Assembly (NCBI RefSeq): GCF_026339995.1
Contig: NZ_JAPEPT010000001.1
Span: forward strand, 1,748,501 to 1,812,500
Origin: Streptomyces sp. NBC_01481
GTDB lineage: Bacteria; Actinomycetota; Actinomycetes; Streptomycetales; Streptomycetaceae
Direction: 5' to 3'
DNA length: 64,000 nucleotides
This document shows, in pieces, positions 36,534-45,753 of this stretch. The notes below the pieces were generated by a model. It was given only the letters and a program-made list of their open reading frames with translations, was not told the origin of the DNA and did not search any database. The translations under genes were made by a program, and so were the position numbers. The stretch's first letter is position 1. Each line of letters begins with the position of its first letter.

Positions 36534-37196
36534 ATGACCGATCAGGAGCGGCAGGACGCGATCGAGCGGGCGTGGCGGGGCCTCGTGGCCACGGCTCGCA
36601 GGACGGCGACGGAAGGCCTGGTGGTGGGCACCTCGGGCAATGTCTCGGTACGGGTCGGCCCCCTCGTCCTGGTCACCCCGAGCGGAGTCCCCTACGACCG
36701 GCTCGCCCCCGAGGACGCCGTCGCCGTCGACCTCGACGGCAACCAGGTCCTCGGCGACCTCGCTCCGACCAGCGAGCTGCCCCTGCACCTGGAGCTCTAC
36801 CGCAACACCTCCGCCGGCGCCGTGGTCCACACCCATGCCGTGCACGCCACCGCCGTCTCCACCCTCGTCCCCGAACTCCCGCCCATCCACTACATGGCCG
36901 GGGCCATGGGCGGGCCCGTCCGCGTCGCGGCGTACGCCCTGTACGGAACCGAGGAACTGGCCCAGAACATGCTCCGCGCCCTGCGTGAACGCACTGCCTG
37001 CCTCCTGCAGAACCACGGAACCGTCGCCTACGCGGACTCCCTGGACCAGGCCTACGACCGCACCGCCCAGCTGGAGTGGATGTGCCGCCTCTGGCTCGCC
37101 GCCGCGTCCGTGCCCGGACACGCACCCACCCTCCTGACGAGCGCCCAGCTGAGTGAGGCGTCCGAGAAGCTCCGGAACTACGGGCAACCGTGTTAG
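36534..37196 (+). CDS. Class II aldolase/adducin-family protein (fuculose-phosphate aldolase-like)
   Basis: A 220-residue zinc aldolase. SGNVSVR (34-40) and TPSGVPYD form the phosphate site; Zn ligands His99 and His101 lie in VVHTHAVHAT and His161 in LLQNHGTVAYA, with Glu81 as likely catalytic acid. Likely cleaves a phosphorylated deoxysugar or 5-deoxyribulose phosphate. The TAG stop at 37194-37196 coincides with the start of an inverted-repeat element. Confidence 0.9.
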   Translation: MTDQERQDAIERAWRGLVATARRTATEGLVVGTSGNVSVRVGPLVLVTPSGVPYDRLAPEDAVAVDLDGNQVLGDLAPTSELPLHLELYRNTSAGAVVHTHAVHATAVSTLVPELPPIHYMAGAMGGPVRVAAYALYGTEELAQNMLRALRERTACLLQNHGTVAYADSLDQAYDRTAQLEWMCRLWLAAASVPGHAPTLLTSAQLSEASEKLRNYGQPC

Positions 37197-37272
37197 GGGG
37201 TGTCCGGCGGATCATGCTGGGCTCGCGGCGTCATGCGACTCCGTCTCCTGCCTGATCCGCCAGACACCCCCT
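37195..37272. repeat. Small inverted-repeat element after the aldolase gene
   Basis: GGGGTGTCCGGCGGATCA at 37197-37214 pairs with TGATCCGCCAGACACCCC at 37253-37270 with one mismatch, around a 38-base loop. The outer edge supplies the aldolase stop codon. It may be a terminator or the paired ends of a vanished IS; similar ends occur near 40019 and 50122-50141. Confidence 0.6.
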
Positions 37273-37328
37273 GACACCGACGGCTCACTCCACTGGCAGG
37301 GCGTCCCGCGGGTGCCGACACTGGAACG

Positions 37329-38456
37329 GTGCGCCCGGTTACCGCGACGGCAGCAGCCGTCACCACACTGATCGGCGTCGGCGCGGCCGTCATAGCGGCC
37401 GGCCGCTACGCAAGCGACGCCGCGCTCAAGACAACGCCGGGACGCCCGCTGCCCGGCGACCCGCGGCTCACCGTGCACTCCACGGCCGCCGGTCATGTGA
37501 CGCTCACCCGCAGCCTCGCCACCCAGCGCCCCGGCCGGTACGGAATCGAGGGCGAGGACGTCCACGCCGTCATCGGGGCCGTACTCGACGAGGTGCCGCG
37601 CCGCGCCGACACCGTCGTACGCCGGCTGGAGCGGGTCAACCACGGCAGCCTCGAGCCCGGCACCAAGGTCCGGCTCACCCCGCGGGTGCACGACGGCGAC
37701 CCGTCCGGCGCGCTCGGCCTCGACCACAAGGACGTCGACATACCCGGCGAACTCGGCACGCTGCCCGCCTGGTTCGTGCCGGGGCCACGCGAGACCTGGG
37801 TCATCACGGTGCACGGCCTGGGCGCCACCCGGGAACATCCGCTGAACCTCCTGCCGTTCCTGCACACCCTGCGTTTCCCGGTGCTCAACCTCGGCTACCG
37901 CGGAGACCCCGGCGCACCCCCGCCGCCCGACGGGCTCGGGCACCTCGGCGACTCCGAGTGGCGCGACCTGGACGCGGCCATCCGCTACGCCGTGAGCCAG
38001 GGCGCCGAGCGTGTCATCGTGCACGGCTGGTCCACCGGCGCGTCGATGGCCCTGCACGCCGCCGCCAACTCGGCGCTGCGCGACCGGATCAGGGGCCTCG
38101 TCCTGGACTCCCCGGTCCTCGACTGGGAAGCCACGCTGCGCAGCCTGGCCGCAGCCCGCGGCACCCCCGCGCCCCTGCTGCCGCTCGCCGTCCGGGCGGC
38201 CCAGGGCAGGACGGGACTGCACGGCGACCGGCTGCTCGAAGCCGCCGATCCCCAGGCCATGCGGGTGCCGACCCTGATCTTCCACGGCCCCGACGACGCC
38301 CTCGCCTCCTGGCAGCTCTCCCGCGAACTCGCCGCACGCCGCCCCGAACTGGTCAGCCTTCACACCGTACGGAACGCGCCGCACGCCGCCATGTGGAACG
38401 CCGACCCGGAGCGCTACGAAGAAGCCCTCCGCCGCTTCCTCACCCCCCTGATGTAG
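37329..38456 (+). CDS. Alpha/beta-hydrolase with N-terminal membrane anchor
   Basis: A 375-residue serine hydrolase. An N-terminal hydrophobic segment (about 4-24) may anchor it to the membrane. The hydrolase core begins at VITVHGLGATREH; nucleophile Ser235 is in VHGWSTGASMAL, the acid in LIFHGPDDALAS and the His in NAPHAAMW. The substrate is unknown. The GTG at 37329 is six bases after GACACT, a possible -10 box, so the mRNA may be leaderless. Confidence 0.85.
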   Translation: MRPVTATAAAVTTLIGVGAAVIAAGRYASDAALKTTPGRPLPGDPRLTVHSTAAGHVTLTRSLATQRPGRYGIEGEDVHAVIGAVLDEVPRRADTVVRRLERVNHGSLEPGTKVRLTPRVHDGDPSGALGLDHKDVDIPGELGTLPAWFVPGPRETWVITVHGLGATREHPLNLLPFLHTLRFPVLNLGYRGDPGAPPPPDGLGHLGDSEWRDLDAAIRYAVSQGAERVIVHGWSTGASMALHAAANSALRDRIRGLVLDSPVLDWEATLRSLAAARGTPAPLLPLAVRAAQGRTGLHGDRLLEAADPQAMRVPTLIFHGPDDALASWQLSRELAARRPELVSLHTVRNAPHAAMWNADPERYEEALRRFLTPLM

Positions 38457-38578
38457 CGCACTGCCGTCCCTCGGAGGTGCCCGGCGGCCCCTTGCGGCGA
38501 CCCTGCCGGGAGGGCCACTCAACGAACCGAAGAGGTTCCGTTTGGGCTTTCGGGCCATCAGCGGGAAGACTGCTCCCC

Positions 38579-40018
38579 GTGACGTCCCGAAAGCCTGATG
38601 AGCAATTGGCGCGCAACTCCAGACTCCGTCTTGTCCGCCCGCGATCGCTGGCCACTGCACGGCGGGCTGTGACGACCCGGGGTACCAGGCCGGCACCCCG
38701 GCCTCCCGAGGGCACGCCTGTCCCCTCGGAACTGGCCCGACAGGCCAGGACAGTCCTCGCCGACGCCGTCCGCATCGCCCGCTGGGCGGCGGTCGAGAGG
38801 GACCCCAGCACTGCCCAGCTCAGCGGTCGGACCCAGGAACGGGCCGCCGTCGCACTGGAGTTGACCCCGCTCCAGGTGCGCGCCGGCTGGGACCGTGCCC
38901 GCCTGGCCGGACTCGTCGAGCTGCACGGCGACACAGCCCGCCCCGGCTGGCGGCTGCGCGCCTGGGACCGCGACGACATGGCCGTACTGCGCGGCTGGGT
39001 CGCGCTTTTCGACGCCTGGTCGCTGGTCCACCCGGCGCCCGATGACGTCGCCCCCACGGCGGTGGCCGAGGTAGTCGAGGCCGTGCCCCAGGTCCTCTCC
39101 CTCCTCCAGCTCTCGGCCGGCCCCGTGCTCGTACCGGTGCTGCTCGACCTGCTCCAGCAGCGGGTCGCCGAACTGCGCGAGGAGCGCTGCGAAGTCGCCT
39201 ACGGCCCGCAGCCCGAGGACGCCGACGCCGACTCCGGCCCGGCGTCGGACTCCGAACACGTCCCCGAGTCCGACTCCGACGCCGGTGCTCCCGTACCCGT
39301 CTCCCTCCTGCTCGACTGGGCCCTGGAAGGGCTGTCGGCCGTCGGCGCGCTGACGCTCGACAAGGGCCGCTCGGCCACCCTGACCCCGCTCGGCAACTGG
39401 GCGGTCTGGGTCAAACTGGAGCAGATCTGTGTCGCCGCCCAGAGCCCGGCGGGCAATATCGAGCAGTCCGCCGAGGACATGCTGCGCGGCTGCGCCCGCC
39501 TCACCCCGGGCCCGGCCCGCGCCGAGTACCGCGCCTGGCTCGCCGCCCGCACCGTCTCCAGCGCCGTCGCCGAACTCCTGGGCGTCGCCCGCGGCGAGGA
39601 CGCCCTGCTGCGCGGCCTCGCCTTCGAGGCGCTGCGTGTCGTCGGGGCCCCCGCCGAGGCCGAGGTCCGCGCCGCCGCCGACGAGCCGTCGCTGCGCCCC
39701 TACGTCCTGCTCTGGCTCGCCGAGCACGAGGGCGCGGACCCCGAGGACGCAGCCGACGTCCTCACCCGGGAGGAAGCGACCTGGCTCTGGGTGGACACCG
39801 CGGCGGCCGTCGCCGACCACGGCGAGCCCCAGCTCCTGCTGCGCCATCTCGACTCCGCGGTCCAGGGCACAGTCCCCGCGCTGCTCGACGAGGTCCGGGC
39901 CGGGGGCCACCCCCGCACGGTGCAGGTCCTGGTCGCCCTGGCCGCCGCCCACCCGGACCCGGCCCTCGCGAAGGCCGTACGCCGGGCGGCGTTCCAGGTC
40001 CACACCGGCGGCGCGTAA
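38579..40018 (+). CDS. Uncharacterised 479-residue actinobacterial protein
   Basis: I do not recognise a named family. The N-terminal 60 residues are Arg-rich. Residues about 85-140 (TQERAAVALELTPLQVRAGWDRARLAGLVEL) look helical and could be a winged-helix-like module. An acidic Asp/Ser-rich linker (PEDADADSGPASDSEHVPES) lies near 220-240. The C-terminal half is helix-rich and repetitive (ARGEDALLRGLAFEALRVVG, RPYVLLWLAEHEGADPEDAA), possibly HEAT-like. GTG start at 38579; AAGACT seven bases upstream may be a -10 box of a leaderless transcript. Confidence 0.75.
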   Translation: MTSRKPDEQLARNSRLRLVRPRSLATARRAVTTRGTRPAPRPPEGTPVPSELARQARTVLADAVRIARWAAVERDPSTAQLSGRTQERAAVALELTPLQVRAGWDRARLAGLVELHGDTARPGWRLRAWDRDDMAVLRGWVALFDAWSLVHPAPDDVAPTAVAEVVEAVPQVLSLLQLSAGPVLVPVLLDLLQQRVAELREERCEVAYGPQPEDADADSGPASDSEHVPESDSDAGAPVPVSLLLDWALEGLSAVGALTLDKGRSATLTPLGNWAVWVKLEQICVAAQSPAGNIEQSAEDMLRGCARLTPGPARAEYRAWLAARTVSSAVAELLGVARGEDALLRGLAFEALRVVGAPAEAEVRAAADEPSLRPYVLLWLAEHEGADPEDAADVLTREEATWLWVDTAAAVADHGEPQLLLRHLDSAVQGTVPALLDEVRAGGHPRTVQVLVALAAAHPDPALAKAVRRAAFQVHTGGA

Positions 40019-40039
40019 GGGGTGTCCGGGGGTGGGGGG

Positions 40040-40444
40040 CTACGAACCCTCCGCCCCCGGCGCGTACGTCCCGAAGCTCCACACATTGCCCTCGATGTCC
40101 CGCGCCATGTAGTCCCGCGCCCCGTAGTCCTGGTCGGTCGGCGGCATCACGACGTCCGCGCCGTGCTCCACCGCCCTGCTGTGGTGCGCGTCGACGTCGT
40201 CGACGTGGACGAACACCCCCGTCGGCCCGCCGCCCTCCATCAGCTTGTCGAACTCGCTGCCGGTGCCCTTGCTGCCCAGCATCACCATGCCGTTGCCGAA
40301 GGTCAGTTCGGCATGCACCACGGCGCCCGCCTCGTCCTCGTACACCGCGTGCTCGGTGAAGCCGAAGGCCTCGGTGAGCTGTTTGATCGCGGCCTTCGCG
40401 TCGGCGTACGTCAACGTCGGACAGATACTTGGTGACTGAGTCAT
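40040..40444 (-). CDS. VOC-family (glyoxalase/PhnB-like) protein
   Basis: A 134-residue vicinal-oxygen-chelate fold protein, typical of the PhnB/bleomycin-resistance-like group: LTYADAKAAIKQLTEAFGF at the start, then VVHAELTFGNGMVMLGS, FVHVDDVDAHHSRAVEHGADV and the C-terminal DYGARDYMARDIEGNVWSFG. Function unknown; often annotated as glyoxalase-like. The ATG at 40444 has GAGGAG at good spacing; a GTG nine bases earlier overlaps that site. It converges on the 479-residue protein gene with 21 bases between stops. Confidence 0.88.
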   Translation of the reverse strand: MTQSPSICPTLTYADAKAAIKQLTEAFGFTEHAVYEDEAGAVVHAELTFGNGMVMLGSKGTGSEFDKLMEGGGPTGVFVHVDDVDAHHSRAVEHGADVVMPPTDQDYGARDYMARDIEGNVWSFGTYAPGAEGS

Positions 40445-40631
40445 CTCGATCACTCCTCAGGCTCGACGGTGGAAATGTGATCTGCATCTCAGTCTTGCAG
40501 CCGCCACTGACAGTCGGCCGCAGGTGTTGCACCGGGCCATGTCGCCGTTGGTGAAGCCGTCGTGGTCCGCCCCTTCTGCCCCTGGGGCCGCAGCGGCGAA
40601 AGCTGGCGCAAAACCACTTGCAGGGCCCCGG

Positions 40632-40637
40632 TAGACT
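40632..40637 (+). promoter_or_regulatory. -10 box of the ABC-F gene leader
   Basis: TAGACT at 40632-40637 is seven bases before an ATG at 40645, so transcription should start at or next to that ATG. No other promoter is obvious before the ABC-F gene. Confidence 0.5.
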
Positions 40638-40644
40638 CGCCCGT

Positions 40645-40668
40645 ATGGCAATTCTCCTTGCGCATTAG
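40645..40668 (+). CDS. Possible 7-residue leader peptide MAILLAH upstream of the ABC-F gene
   Basis: An ATG placed exactly where a leaderless transcript would begin opens a 7-codon frame (MAILLAH) ending TAG, 60 bases before the ABC-F start. Its third to fifth codons contain CTCCTT, complementary to a purine-rich ribosome site such as the GGAG before the ABC-F gene. ABC-F factors that rescue ribosomes are often controlled by stalling on short leader ORFs, so a regulatory upstream ORF is plausible. No experimental or comparative support is available here. Confidence 0.4.
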   Translation: MAILLAH

Positions 40669-40728
40669 GCGGCGTCGAAGCTCCCGCGCCCGTCCCTTCC
40701 GCCGTCCATACCGCCCTGGAGTCTTTCC

Positions 40729-42327
<1,599 letters not shown>

Positions 42328-42369
42328 CCGGTCCCGGACCGGTGCCTCAGGCGTGCCGGAATGGTGTTT

Positions 42370-42423
42370 CATCCGCGCCGGACCGACGCCTCATCCGCGC
42401 CGGACCGGCCTTTTCCGGTCCGG
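42370..42423 (+). terminator. Repeat and hairpin after the ABC-F gene
   Basis: CATCCGCGCCGGACCG occurs twice (42370-42385 and 42392-42407, 22-base period). The second copy continues into a hairpin, CCGGACCGG (42400-42408) with CCGGTCCGG (42415-42423) around a loop containing TTTT, a likely terminator. Confidence 0.6.
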
Positions 42424-42429
42424 TCGGGC

Positions 42430-42755
42430 TCTGATCCACTCCGTATGGATCATTCGGCCTACGCGTGATCCATCATCTGAGTGAGAACGTCTCGTACCCC
42501 GGCGTGGCACCGAGCGGATCAGCTCCGTCCGGTGTCGCGCCCCGCCCGTCCCGCCCGCATGGCGCTGACCTGCGACTTCTGCGGGGAATCCGTGCGGGCG
42601 CCCGGACAGCCCCACGCGGAATCAGAGATTCCGCTCGTGTCGGCCTCTTATCGGACGCCAAAGCTTGTCGTACGGACCTTGCCGAATGGGTGGCCAGGAA
42701 GCCCCCGAGGGGTGATCATGAGAGTCCAGAGCGCACTTCCCATGAGGAGGCACGG
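42430..42755 (+). other. Long leader/intergenic region before gbn
   Basis: About 325 bases between the ABC-F terminator and gbn. A frame at 42559-42771 beginning MALTCDFCGE loses third-position GC bias and runs into gbn, so I do not call it a gene. No known riboswitch motif was seen. The gbn promoter must lie here. Confidence 0.4.
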
Positions 42756-42974
42756 GTGGCCGAGACTCTGAAGAAGGGCAGCCGGGTAACCGGCGCCGCG
42801 CGCGACAAGCTCGCGGCAGACCTGAAGAAGAAGTACGACTCCGGTGCGAGCATCCGGGCGTTGGCCGAAGAGACCGGCCGCTCCTACGGATTCGTCCACC
42901 GGATGCTCAGTGAGTCCGGAGTCACGCTGCGGGGACGCGGCGGAGCGACGCGAGGCAAGAAAGCTTCGGCCTGA
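42756..42974 (+). CDS. gbn: GATC-binding nucleoid-associated protein Gbn (small HTH protein)
   Basis: A 72-residue basic protein consisting almost wholly of one helix-turn-helix: KKKYDSGASIRALAEETGRS then YGFVHRMLSESGV, flanked by Lys/Arg-rich ends. It matches the Streptomyces Gbn family (S. coelicolor SCO1839), known to bind GATC-containing sites across the chromosome and affect development; the assignment here is from recalled sequence and from its position next to the ABC-F and crotonase genes. GTG at 42756 follows GAGGAGG. Confidence 0.88.
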   Translation: MAETLKKGSRVTGAARDKLAADLKKKYDSGASIRALAEETGRSYGFVHRMLSESGVTLRGRGGATRGKKASA

Positions 42975-42993
42975 CCGTCGAGGCTCCTCCGGT

Positions 42994-43012
42994 CCACCGG
43001 TTTCCACGGTGG
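42994..43012 (+). terminator. Small hairpin after gbn
   Basis: CCACCG (42994-42999) and CGGTGG (43007-43012) flank a 7-base loop shortly after the gbn stop. The stem is short, so terminator activity is uncertain. Confidence 0.35.
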
Positions 43013-43050
43013 CCACCCGGTCGGTCGCAGGGTCGGCCGGGTGGTTACTG

Positions 43051-43083
43051 TGCAGTCACTTAACTTCGTATGCAGTGACTGCA
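43051..43083. promoter_or_regulatory. Perfect 10-bp inverted repeat upstream of the crotonase gene
   Basis: TGCAGTCACT (43051-43060) and AGTGACTGCA (43074-43083) are exact reverse complements separated by 13 AT-rich bases (TTAACTTCGTATG with its first base at 43061). Half-site spacing is close to two helical turns, as for a dimeric or tetrameric repressor, and it lies 20 bases before the start codon. No regulator gene lies next to it. Confidence 0.6.
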
Positions 43084-43102
43084 CCCGAACCGGAGGCGCC
43101 CC

Positions 43103-43894
43103 ATGACTTCGCTCGACTCTGTGCTCGACAAGGACGGCGTACGGCTCACCGTCGAGGACGCGGTTGCCACGGTGACCCTGACCAACCCGGACAAGCGCAA
43201 CGCCCAATCTCCCGCTCTGTGGCGGGCGTTGGCGCAGGCGGGTCGGTCATTGCCGGGCGACGTGCGGGTCGTGGTGCTGCGCGGCGAGGGCAAGTCCTTC
43301 TCCGCGGGGCTCGACCGGCAGGCGTTCACGCCCGAGGGCTTCGACGGCGAGCCGTCCTTCCTCGACCTCGCGCGCGGCTCCGACGCGGAGCTCGACGCGG
43401 TCATCGCCGAGTACCAGGAGGCGTTCACCTGGTGGCGCCGCAGTGACGTCGTCACTATTGCGGCCGTCCAGGGTCATGCGATCGGTGCCGGATTCCAGCT
43501 CGCCCTCGCCTGCGACCTCCGGGTCGTCGCGCAGGACGTGCAGTTCGTCATGCGCGAGACCAGCCTCGGGCTCGTCCCCGACCTCACGGGCACGCACCCG
43601 CTCGTCTCGCTCGTCGGCTATGCCCGCGCGCTGGAGATCTGCGCCACGGGCCGCTTCGTCCACGCCGAGGAAGCCGAGCGCACCGGGCTGGCCAACCTTG
43701 TCGTGCCCGGTGACGAGCTCGACAGCGCGGTACGGGACCTGGCGGCGGCACTGCTCGCGGCGCCGCGGGACGCGGTGATCGAGACCAAGGCGCTGCTGCA
43801 GGGTGTGAGCGGCCGCTCCTACGAGGAACAGCGCACCGCCGAGCGGGCGGCGCAGGCGCGCCGACTGCGCGACCTGGCCGGCATCGGCGACTGA
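43103..43894 (+). CDS. Enoyl-CoA hydratase/isomerase family protein
   Basis: A 263-residue crotonase-fold enzyme. Oxyanion-hole segments GKSFSAGLDRQAF and VQGHAIGAGFQLALACDLRV are present, then ETSLGLVPDLTGTHPLVSLVG. It acts on acyl-CoA substrates, probably in fatty acid or related catabolism. The usual hydratase acid residues cannot be assigned safely by eye, so isomerase or other activity is possible. ATG with GGAGG upstream; a palindrome marks its promoter. Confidence 0.9.
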   Translation: MTSLDSVLDKDGVRLTVEDAVATVTLTNPDKRNAQSPALWRALAQAGRSLPGDVRVVVLRGEGKSFSAGLDRQAFTPEGFDGEPSFLDLARGSDAELDAVIAEYQEAFTWWRRSDVVTIAAVQGHAIGAGFQLALACDLRVVAQDVQFVMRETSLGLVPDLTGTHPLVSLVGYARALEICATGRFVHAEEAERTGLANLVVPGDELDSAVRDLAAALLAAPRDAVIETKALLQGVSGRSYEEQRTAERAAQARRLRDLAGIGD

Positions 43895-43900
43895 TCCGCA

Positions 43901-43915
43901 GGGTCCGCCGGACCC
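43901..43915. terminator. Hairpin between convergent crotonase and 221-residue protein genes
   Basis: GGGTCC (43901-43906) and GGACCC (43910-43915) with a 3-base loop directly follow the crotonase stop; further GC-rich partial palindromes follow. Confidence 0.4.
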
Positions 43916-43943
43916 GCCCGGTCCGCCGTGGGCGCGGCCCCGG

Positions 43944-44609
43944 TCACGCCTCCACGGCCGTGACCAGCACCGACACCGGGCGGCCGTCCGCGAGCGCGGC
44001 CGTCACCGCCTCGCGGACCGCCCGGACCACCTCCAGCGGACGGTGACCCCTCGCCGTCGCCACCTCGACACGGACATGGTCCGGGGCGAGATGCACCGCC
44101 GCACCCAGGGTCGCCGTCAGATGAGCCACTCCTGGGGCCCCGGACGTGGCCCATCCCGCCGGATCCTTCGGGGCGGCGGGCTGTACCCCGGGTGGGGGAG
44201 CGGCCTGCGGGGGTTCCGGAGCGGCGTCCAGTACGTCCGTCACCCGCAGATCCACTTCCGCGATCCTCAGATCCAGCAGGTCCGCCGCGGCCGTGAACAG
44301 CGCCGTACGCAGCAGGGACGCCGTCACCGGGAGCGGCTGCCATGCAATCGCCGCGAAATCCGCCTCGATACGCAGCGGCCCCGGCGGCAGCGCGCTCGGC
44401 GGCGGCGGTACGGACGGAAGGCCCGCCGAGGCGGGATCCGCGAGCGCCAGCCGAAGCCTGCCCGGAACCACCCCGAGCACCTCGGCCGCGGCGCGCCGAA
44501 GCACCGCGTCGGCCGCCTGTTCCGCCAGCCACGCCCCGTCCGCGGCCCCGCCCAGCGGAAGCAGCCTGCCGAGCCCGAGCCGTCGCCGTACTGCATCAGC
44601 GGTGGTCAT
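43944..44609 (-). CDS. Uncharacterised protein divergent from the Asp23 cluster
   Basis: A 221-residue protein with no membrane segment. Its C-terminal half resembles an Asp23/Gls24 domain in pattern: VAHLTATLGAAVHLAPDHVRVEV then LEVVRAVREAVTAALADG, preceded by a Pro-rich linker (PEPPQAAPPPGVQ). I choose the ATG at 44609 (MTTADAVRRRLGLG); a longer frame to 44654 overlaps the divergent promoter. Divergent placement by 92 bases suggests it belongs to the same envelope-related system. Confidence 0.7.
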   Translation of the reverse strand: MTTADAVRRRLGLGRLLPLGGAADGAWLAEQAADAVLRRAAAEVLGVVPGRLRLALADPASAGLPSVPPPPSALPPGPLRIEADFAAIAWQPLPVTASLLRTALFTAAADLLDLRIAEVDLRVTDVLDAAPEPPQAAPPPGVQPAAPKDPAGWATSGAPGVAHLTATLGAAVHLAPDHVRVEVATARGHRPLEVVRAVREAVTAALADGRPVSVLVTAVEA

Positions 44610-44701
44610 TGCTCCAGCGTGCCGCATCCCCGGCGCGAGAGTGGGCAAGCGCACTTAATGTGGACAGCGGAGTCCAACCCGCCCGGAAAGGACGCACGGC
44701 G

Positions 44702-45196
44702 ATGACCGACACCGCTCACCGGAACCGGCCCGAGAACCCCAATGAACCGTCGGGCTCGGGCGACGAACCCAGGAAGACGTCAACGACCAAGCGCGGCGGC
44801 GGCGATCCCGCGTCCCGTGGCCGTACCACCATCGCCGACGGCGTCGTCGAGAAGATCGCCGGACTCGCCGCCCGCGATGTCCTCGGAGTCCATGCGATGG
44901 GCAGCGGCATCTCCCGCACCTTCGGCGCCGTCCGCGACCGGGTTCCGGGCACCAGCAAGTCCAGCGCCACCCGCGGTGTGAAAGCCGAGGTCGGCGAGGT
45001 GCAGACGGCCCTCGACCTGGAGATCGTCGTCGACTACGGCGTCTCCATCACCGAAGTCGCCCGCGCGGTCCGCGAGAACGTCATCGCCGCGGTGGAACGC
45101 ATGACGGGACTCGAGGTCGTCGAGGTCAATATCGCGGTCAGCGATGTGAAGCTGCCCGATGAGGAAGAGGAAGAGTCGGAGCAGCGTCTCCAGTAG
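44702..45196 (+). CDS. Asp23/Gls24-family envelope stress protein
   Basis: A 164-residue protein. The first 45 residues are charged and disordered; the Asp23 domain follows (GRTTIADGVVEKIAGLAARD to ERMTGLEVVEVNIAVSDV) and the chain ends in an acidic tail (DEEEEESEQ). In Firmicutes, Asp23 is tethered to the membrane by AmaP and its loss triggers envelope-stress responses. ATG with GGAAAGGA upstream. First gene of a five-gene cluster. Confidence 0.92.
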   Translation: MTDTAHRNRPENPNEPSGSGDEPRKTSTTKRGGGDPASRGRTTIADGVVEKIAGLAARDVLGVHAMGSGISRTFGAVRDRVPGTSKSSATRGVKAEVGEVQTALDLEIVVDYGVSITEVARAVRENVIAAVERMTGLEVVEVNIAVSDVKLPDEEEEESEQRLQ

Positions 45197-45207
45197 AGGA
45201 GCCCACG

Positions 45208-45399
45208 ATGAGCATGGCTGTGGCCGGCATGATCGCCGGCATGGCACTCGGCTTCGCCGGATACTTCGGCGGGTTCGGTGCCTTTCTGCTGGTGGCCGCA
45301 CTGGGGGCGGTCGGCTTCGTGGCAGGCCGGTTCCTGGACGGCGACCTCGAACCCGGCGACTTCTTCCGCGGTCGCGAGCGCGGCGACCGGCGGCGGTGA
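45208..45399 (+). CDS. Small membrane protein in the Asp23 cluster
   Basis: A 63-residue protein: one long Gly/Ala-rich hydrophobic segment (about 5-42, possibly a helical hairpin) and a polar, Arg-rich tail (DFFRGRERGDRRR). It starts 11 bases after the previous stop with GAGGAG upstream. It resembles the DUF2273-type small proteins that accompany Asp23 genes, though I am not certain of the family. Confidence 0.8.
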   Translation: MSMAVAGMIAGMALGFAGYFGGFGAFLLVAALGAVGFVAGRFLDGDLEPGDFFRGRERGDRRR

Positions 45400-45405
45400 G
45401 CCGCG

Positions 45406-45753
45406 GTGGCCGCCGACCGCGTCGAAGCCGCCGAGCGCGGGGCGACCGCGATCGCCGACCGGGTCGTCGCGAAGATCGCCGCGCAGGCGGCGCGGGAAGC
45501 GCTCGACGTCGTACCGGAGGGCAGCACGGCACCCAGGGCCACGGTCACGGTGCACCATGACATGGCCCGGGTCCGGGTCAGCCTGGAGCTTGGCTACCCC
45601 TCCGACATCGGCGGTCAGTGCGGGGCCGTGCGTCACCGAGTCGTACAGCGGGTAAAGGCGTTGGCGGGGATGGATGTGCCCGAGGTCGCGGTGCTGGTCG
45701 AGCGGCTGCACTCGGTGCACTCGCGCAGGGCGGCACAGGGGAGGATCCGATGA
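45406..45753 (+). CDS. Second Asp23/Gls24-like protein
   Basis: A 115-residue shorter Asp23 paralogue: AIADRVVAKIAAQAAREAL, then VTVHHDMARVRVSLELGYPSD and AVRHRVVQRVKALAGMDVPEV. It lacks the disordered N-terminus and acidic tail of the first copy. GTG start six bases after the upstream stop; its own stop overlaps the next start (ATGA). Confidence 0.85.
   Translation: MAADRVEAAERGATAIADRVVAKIAAQAAREALDVVPEGSTAPRATVTVHHDMARVRVSLELGYPSDIGGQCGAVRHRVVQRVKALAGMDVPEVAVLVERLHSVHSRRAAQGRIR

Noticed and set aside
42559..42771. A possible small Cys-containing protein starting MALTCDFCGE before gbn
   Set aside because: Codon bias fades after about 20 codons, there is no ribosome site, and the frame runs into gbn; more likely chance.
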